A DNA stretch of 64,000 nt from Druceiella hillmani (taxonomy: Eukaryota > Arthropoda > Insecta > Lepidoptera > Hepialidae). Where the stretch lies: NCBI GenBank assembly GCA_039881145.1, contig JAYKKI010000032.1, forward strand, positions 12,476,001 to 12,540,000. Direction: 5' to 3'. A program made the position numbers and the translations under genes. Each line of letters begins with the position of its first letter. Position 1 is the first letter of the stretch. Under the pieces are notes generated by a model. It was given only the letters and a program-made list of their open reading frames with translations. It did no database searches and was not told the DNA's origin. Positions 59,041 to 64,000 of the stretch are shown here, in pieces.

Positions 59041-59450
59041 TTACAAAAACATGAAAAGGCCTAAATTTGACACGTATGTACGAAAAAAGAAAATGATGAA
59101 GTAGGAAGGAGAATAGAATACGAAAGGAAGGAACATAGTGCTGGCTAAGTCAAGATAGATATAATTTTTTCAGACGATCTTTGAAAGAGTATATGGACGA
59201 TGAATTTCTAATGTTAGGATCTAATGAATTTCATAACTTACTTGCAGAAAGAGGAATGGAATGTTAATAAAAGGACGAACAAGGTTTAGAAATGAGAGGC
59301 ATGCGTAAATTTTAGGAAAGGCCATGGGCAGAAAATTTCGTGAAATTGGAAATGAGGTATATAGATTCTTTTCAATTTTATAAAGTAATGAAAGAATATG
59401 AAAAATCACGAATTGCCACCCATTTCAGCTGAGATCTAAATTTAGAAACG
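59041..59450 (+). other. Purine-rich, coding-like but broken stretch
   Basis: Short plus-strand open segments with charged composition follow one another in different frames: RRSLKEYMDDEFLMLGSNEF then HNLLAERGMEC (about 59172-59266), and ERPWAENFVKLEMRYIDSFQ then FYKVMKEYEKSRIATHFS (about 59314-59430). No family was recognised. It may be a decayed retroelement or processed gene; it could also be chance in purine-rich DNA. Confidence 0.25.
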
Positions 59451-60935
59451 TGATCATAATTTTAAGGCCAAATATGTTACGGACACATACCTTTCGATAT
59501 TTTTCTGGTTTGTTAAATAATTTAGTAGAAAGATTTGTTCAAAGTCAGTTCAAAGTATTGAAAAACTTTGACATAATTGGACTTTAGTATTGAAGGGAAT
59601 GAAGTATTGGAGACGTTTTAAAGAGCGCATCCTACCGAAGAATCGACGACTGATATAGTTGATCTGGGGCTGTCAAGTAAGATTTTGATCGATCAGTACA
59701 TCTAGGTCCTGTATTGTATTAGAAAATAGCATAAAATAATTGTATAATGAAAGCTGTGGCAAATAATTTGTGTCGGTTTTAGAAACTATTTTTTTGCTAG
59801 CGATAATAAAGGCCTTAATAAAAAAATTATTGGATTTATTAATACACTGATTTTTGAGCACATTAAACGACCACATTGAGTACGCAAAATTAAGCCTCGC
59901 GTTACGAAAATAGAATATAATTTCTATAAAAAAGAGGTATTTTTAGAATATAGAAAAGCAAAGAATTTAACGACTGACGATCAGGAAAGAGTAAATAATA
60001 AAATACAATTTATAACTATAGTACAAAATAAAAAAGCTGTCTTTATAAACGTACGCAAATATTATTTGAATATATAAAAAATTGTTAATAAGAAATTAAA
60101 ATAACAATTAACATTTAAGGAAGTACATAATAACTTTTTAGAAACGTTTATAAAAGATAACAAATACCGATTGTTTTTTTTTAATATTATTGTCAAAATT
60201 AATTAAAAATAAACTGTTGTCCGACATTGTCATTCGTTCTATATTGTCAAAACAAATGTATTTTTTTAATTAATTTTACGAGGCTTTTTTGTCGGTTTTG
60301 TTAGTCCTACCAGTTTCATGGATTATTTTATTACATCTGTATATGAAGGATACATAACACATACACAATCTGTACTTTGCTTCATCTTGACAGTTCAGAT
60401 TTGTTGCTATAGAAAATACATTTACAAATTATTATGAAAAATAACTTTCTTAAAAAAAATTAAACATTTTATTACTAAATTAGTTAAACCTCTATTTAAA
60501 AGTTTGTAATTTTTATCCTTGTCACACCTAGACCCAACATTACATAGACTTTCGCTGATCTCCTTTAGAGAGTTAATTGCAGCATGAGTATTAATAAAAT
60601 CCGTATTTGTGTAAGTTTCTAAATCGTCTGAATGCAAGTGATAATTTCTATCGAGGTCTTTTCTCGAGGTCTTTTTCTCAAAATTGTTTAAAATTTAATT
60701 AAGTGTTCAAATTATCTTAGAAGACAATTTTACAGCAAAATATTTTTTGAAACATTTTTCTTTTGACTGGCTTATCTAAATCAGATAAAGTATTTATAAT
60801 TTTTGGTTGAATTCTTTTTTGTTTTTAACCAATAAAAGTTAATCATGAAGGCTTAGACGAAGTAAGAAATGTCACAAATGGAAAGTTTAAAATTACTTTT
60901 ATTACTAACGGGGGAAAAACATGTCAACGTTCATT
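59451..60935. other. No gene recognised
   Basis: AT-rich sequence without repeats or motifs that I can identify. Confidence 0.35.
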
Positions 60936-62145
60936 TATTACGAATGAATTTGATATTATTAGCCTCTTCATCTTTGGACGTAGTTTTAAGTTCAACAGAC
61001 AGAGTGAACACTCGATGTGGCCATTTTTCTTGCAAGCTTCAAACTTGTTAATGACACGAACTGTTATGTGTGAATCTCGGATTCAGTGTTTACTAACCGT
61101 TCATCGGTTCATTACCTGCTCGTAAGTTCAACAGAGACAGAGTCAACACTCGATGTGGCACTTTCCCTGCTGGCTTGAAAATAGTTAATGACACGAACGT
61201 ATATTCGTGTGTGAATCCCGGACTCAGTGCTGTCTAACCATTCGTCGGTTTATTATTTGGTCGTCGAAATATTAACTATCGTTTTTTAGGAATATATTTG
61301 ATAGCATTTGCTTTTTCAGTTGGACGTAGTCTTAAGTTCAACAGAGACAGAGTCAACACTCGATGTGGCACTTTCCCTGCTGGCTTGAAAATAGTTAATG
61401 ACACGAACGTATATTCGTGTGTGAACCCCGGACTCAGTGCTGTCTAACCATTCGTCGGTTTATTATTTGCCGTCGAAATATTACCTATCGTTTTTTAGGA
61501 ATATATTTGATAGCATTAGCTTTTTCAGTTGGACGTAGTTTTAAGTTCAACAGAGACAGAGTGGATCAACAGAGACAGAGTGGAGAACACTCGATGTGGC
61601 ACTTTCCCTGTTGGCTTGAAAATAGTTAATGACACGAACGTATATTCGTGTGTGAATCCCGGACTCAGCGCTTTCTAACCATTCGTCGGTTTACTATTTG
61701 GTCGTCGAAATATTACATATCGTTTTTTAGGAATATATTTGATAGCATTTGCTTTTTCAGTTGGACATAGTCTTAAGTTCAAGAGACAGAGTCAACACTC
61801 GATGTAGCACTTTCCCTGTTGGCTTGAAAATAGTTAATGACACGAACGTATATTCGTGTGTGAATCCCGGACTCAGCGCTTTCTAACCATTCGGTTTATT
61901 ATTTGGTCGTCGAAATATTACCTATCATTTATTACGAATATATTTGATATAGTTTACCTCTTCAATTGGACGTGGCATTAAGTTCACCGGAGATAGAATG
62001 AACACTCGATGTGGCACACATGTGGTCTCTTGCAGGTCAGAAATGAACATTGCTTGAACATAGTATGTGTGAAACCCGGGCCGAGCGTTTACTAACCACT
62101 CGTGTCGCTTTATTATTTTGTCGTCAAATTATTAAAACTATGTAC
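60936..62145. repeat. About 205-bp tandem array, six units of uneven length
   Basis: Units are marked by aagttcaacagagacagagt, caacactcgatgtggcac, gaaaatagttaatgacacga and ccattcgtcggtttattatt, with agttcaac positions near 60989, 61135, 61335, 61544, 61776 and 61981. The outer units are the most diverged. Unit 4 has an extra acagagacagagtgg doublet at about 61548-61575. The frame at 62050-62244 extends from the last unit and is not called. Confidence 0.9.
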
Positions 62146-63119
62146 TCATCGACACGCTTTCAATTCGAGGAAATTATTAAAAGCGAACGGTTATTTAAAG
62201 AAGTCGAAGAAGAGAAAGTCGAACATCTTTTGTCGATAGTCTAATATTCACAGCAATGTATTGAGATGCGCACGTTCATTTCTTTTGTATGATCGAGTGC
62301 GGACTCTATAACACCGTTTTGATAAGCATATGATTAAGGCAACTCATTACTATCTGCATTCAAAACTAGCTTTGCACGAGTCTTCACTGGCATGAACTTT
62401 AAAATGTGGGATTATTTTTATAAAAAAACTACTTTTTTGAAAGTATAGACTGTAACGCTATAAACTTAACATTCCCGCTGCATATCAGTCGTTATCGACC
62501 GCATATGTATCGATCTTTCTTCGTTATTAGGTGCCGCACCAACATATAATTCCAGTTAATAGATTAAGTCGCACCGTTATCGAACTTCCTTAAACTGTGA
62601 ATTTCCGTTGATCCCCAACTTCATACTTTAATAATAAATTTATTGACACCTATTGTGGATAATCTATAGGACTAATAAATACTTTTATTCAGAACAGATG
62701 GAAACTTCAATTGTTAAGTTTAAATTTTAATTACATTATTACATTAATTACATTTACGGTCTACAATATTAATTAAATCTGTCATTGGTTATTTATTTAA
62801 CACGTTATAATTAATACAAAATGTATCTAATTTGGAATTATTTTATATAAATGGTAAAACCTAATTTGTTACCTAATTTGTTAAAATACATAAATGTTTT
62901 GTCTCGTTTAAATGAAATTTTAATATTATAACATTAATGTTTGTGTGTTAAATGTAGTAAACAAATAAAATATGTAAAAATATGACTTTCAGTAAATTAA
63001 ATTAATGATTTTGTTTTTTTTAACTGTATCATTATTTTGCAAACAAGACTTGTTCAAGCAATTTCCGATCTCGACATGTTTTTATAAATGGAATACTAAT
63101 CTATGTAATACTGAATAGT
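62146..63119. other. No gene recognised
   Basis: AT-rich to the start of the LINE remnant; no other structure was seen. Confidence 0.35.
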
Positions 63120-63540
63120 CTCATAAAAAGAATCGAAAGTCTTCTTCTTCGCCTCGTCTTCATTAATGAAGGTCGTGACCCTCTCAAAGTGACCAGCGAA
63201 GCTGACCAGCTACTCATATGCTATCATGTTCTCCGTTTATCTCAGGGCGGTAATGGTAGGGAGTCCCGTGATAATACTAACCTGATCAGACCAGCGGCTA
63301 GGATATCGACTGCGAGATCTTTTGTCGTCTACTTTCTCTACAACAACCAATTTATCTAGGTCATCTTGCTATCTACGATCTATATGACCAATGTAACCAA
63401 CAACTTAATGGTAACGGATTGTTGGAAAATTGGGCATACTTTGGAGTTGGTCTAGTATGGATTTATTGGTGCTTTTGACAGCCTTCTTTTGTAGCATTCG
63501 CTCCAACACCACATCTCAAGACGTCGATCTTCCATCTGTC
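63120..63540 (-). pseudogene. Degenerate LINE ORF2 C-terminus
   Basis: Read on the minus strand from about 63540, shifting frames give WCWSECYKRRLSKA, then GHIDRR followed by a stop and QDDLDKLVVVEKVDDKRSRS, then RYPSRWSDQVSIITGL and ALR.TEN. This is the order of the region after the reverse-transcriptase domain in a common class of insect non-LTR ORF2 proteins (LWCWRR ... GHI.RR ... VVEGKV.GKRSRGR.P.RWSDQ ... A.NR..W). Several stops and frameshifts make it dead. The catalytic domain is absent, and the clade is uncertain. Confidence 0.65.
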
Positions 63541-64000
63541 CATTGCGCGATTTCGAAAGTAAACAAACGGAAAAATTCTTAAAAGTTAGTTTTATTTGTG
63601 AACATTTTGTCAAGGATATAAAGAAGTTTTAGCAAGGAATATTCAGTGTACAAAGAGCGTACTACGTTAATATTATATTTTCAAAATTAATTGATCAGAG
63701 TTTACCAGATATGTCCCTTTGAAAATCATAAAACAATTTGTCTGTTAAGAACCCAATTCCACTTATTGTTGTTAAAGCATTGTATGGAATATTTAGTAGA
63801 CCAGTATTACGCCGATATTTTAAGTGGTACAATCGGTTGGATGTTTGAAATGATAAAAACCTCCATTATAAGTTTAGGGCTTTGAAATGTATGTTCATGC
63901 ATGAATTTGAGATTAGTCTCTAACCAGAATCACCAATTTTGTCTGTTAACTTAACCATTGAGATTTGCCTCGTCTGAAAATCACACTGGAAAAATTGTTG
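63541..64000. other. No gene recognised
   Basis: AT-rich; a 64-codon plus-strand frame at 63691-63885 has no motif. The window ends here. Confidence 0.35.

Overview
The window reads as non-coding, AT-rich insect nuclear DNA, most likely from a moth or butterfly. The clade call is inference. It rests on dispersed repeats I recognise from lepidopteran genomes: a family built around a 'ttccgta ... gaaccctta ... tctgtctgtc ... cacagcc' core, a second with 'acttcccgttgacctagaatca', a third with 'aactcgcactacgagggtt', and the 'cttcgttcgcgtgg' motif. They occur in both orientations throughout. There is no bacterial gene organisation, no rRNA or conventional tRNA gene, no CRISPR array, and no complete protein-coding gene that I can defend. 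Nearly all open frames are short, hydrophobic and AT-driven, or are created by tandem units whose length is a multiple of three.

Tandem arrays dominate. I count about twenty separate arrays or duplications, with units from 30 to about 330 bp and together roughly 14 kb. The main ones are a 69-bp array at 11.4-12.05 kb, a 192-bp triplication at 14.9-15.5 kb, a 32-bp array at 18.3-18.5 kb, a 214/136-bp array at 28.2-29.7 kb, a nested 107-bp array at 36.7-37.1 kb, a thirty-copy 96-bp array at 37.3-40.2 kb, a 204-bp array at 46.4-48.7 kb and a roughly 205-bp array at 60.9-62.1 kb. Near-perfect palindromes sit at or near the edge of several arrays.

Mobile elements fill much of the rest. Five copies of one family (4.35, 5.8, 10.2, 31.4 and 58.7 kb) are almost entirely a long inverted repeat, yet they have target duplications of variable length (8-13 bp), a constant 3' end and 5'-truncated members, as expected of LINE-type retroposition. 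A dead mariner-superfamily transposon with both terminal repeats lies at 8846-9887. A 5'-truncated LINE tail with an 11-bp target duplication interrupts a 30-bp array at 20.14-20.67 kb. Other LINE C-terminal remnants lie at 12.3, 30.3 and 63.1-63.5 kb, and tRNA-related SINEs at 25.3 and 41.8 kb.

The best gene-related candidate is at 36.49-36.64 kb on the + strand. An E-box, a TATA box, a plausible leader, an ATG in good insect context, five codons and a splice donor follow one another, as in the short first exon of many insect secreted or cuticle protein genes. No second exon could be identified. A second regulatory candidate is a GC-richer island at 42.8-43.1 kb leading into a series of seven spaced copies of a TCGTATAAAGCGTGATT motif.
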